Assembly: GCA_017860085.1 (NCBI GenBank)
Contig: JAFNAJ010000205.1
Span: 1-5,471, forward strand
DNA length: 5,471 nt
Direction: 5' to 3'
DNA from: Acidobacteriota bacterium
GTDB taxonomy: Bacteria > Acidobacteriota > Vicinamibacteria > Vicinamibacterales > JAFNAJ01
Positions 5,413 to 5,471 of the stretch are shown one piece after another. The notes beneath the pieces are model-generated. The model searched no databases and was not told where the DNA came from. It worked only from the letters and a program-made list of their open reading frames with translations. Every line of letters begins with the position of its first letter. Position 1 is the first letter of the stretch. Position numbers and translations under genes: made by a program.

Positions 5413-5471
5413 GTGTTCGCCAACGCCTCCTGGACCGTCGCGCTCGCCGCTGCCACCTTGCTCGCGATGTG
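5413..5471 (+). CDS. Possible start of a divergent gene with a hydrophobic N-terminus (partial)
   Basis: From a GTG at 5413 the plus strand reads VFANASWTVALAAATLLAM to the window edge. This looks like the beginning of a signal peptide or first membrane helix. The third codon positions are almost all G or C. It lies about 45 nt downstream of the plus-strand TATACT at 5361-5366, and no ribosome binding site is clear. The antisense frame is also open and shares the same third positions, so base composition cannot tell the two apart. An ATG at 5387 in another frame gives a Pro/Ser-rich peptide and is less convincing. Product unknown; existence uncertain because only 19 codons are visible. Confidence 0.3.
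   Translation, partial: MFANASWTVALAAATLLAM

Overview
The window is a GC-rich stretch of bacterial chromosome carrying a nucleoside uptake and salvage cluster, all on the minus strand. In transcription order (right to left) it reads: thymidine/pyrimidine-nucleoside phosphorylase (deoA), a concentrative nucleoside transporter of the CNT/NupC family, a trimeric-type purine nucleoside phosphorylase (punA), cytidine deaminase (cdd), and S-methyl-5-thioribose-1-phosphate isomerase (mtnA). mtnA runs off the left edge a few residues short of its expected end. No phage, transposase, CRISPR or RNA gene was seen.

Organism: the strong G/C preference at third codon positions and the short repeats between genes suggest a GC-rich, non-model Gram-negative such as an acidobacterium. 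This is an impression from composition and style, not a sequence match.

Layout: deoA, nupC and punA are tightly packed. There are 3 nt between the deoA stop and the nupC start, and nupC and punA overlap as ATGA, so they almost certainly form one transcript. The 208-bp gap before cdd holds a 25-bp tandem repeat of about 5.5 copies, next to a perfect 8-bp hairpin. The 219-bp gap between cdd and mtnA holds a degenerate heptanucleotide repeat in two inverted arms around a small central hairpin. Upstream of deoA lies a perfect palindrome, AGTATATACT. It offers a -10 box on both strands and sits so close to the deoA ATG that a leaderless or nearly leaderless transcript is possible. A possible divergent gene on the plus strand starts just before the right edge.

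How the genes work together: the transporter would bring in nucleosides. Cdd deaminates cytidine and deoxycytidine to uridine and deoxyuridine. DeoA and PunA split pyrimidine and purine nucleosides into base plus (deoxy)ribose-1-phosphate. MtnA isomerises a related sugar-1-phosphate, methylthioribose-1-phosphate, in methionine salvage. Phosphopentomutase (deoB) and deoxyribose-phosphate aldolase (deoC), the usual next steps for the sugars, are not in this window. The enzymes are recognisable family members with intact catalytic residues. The less ordinary parts are the intergenic repeats, the promoter architecture, and a deoA specificity residue that looks like thymidine phosphorylase.
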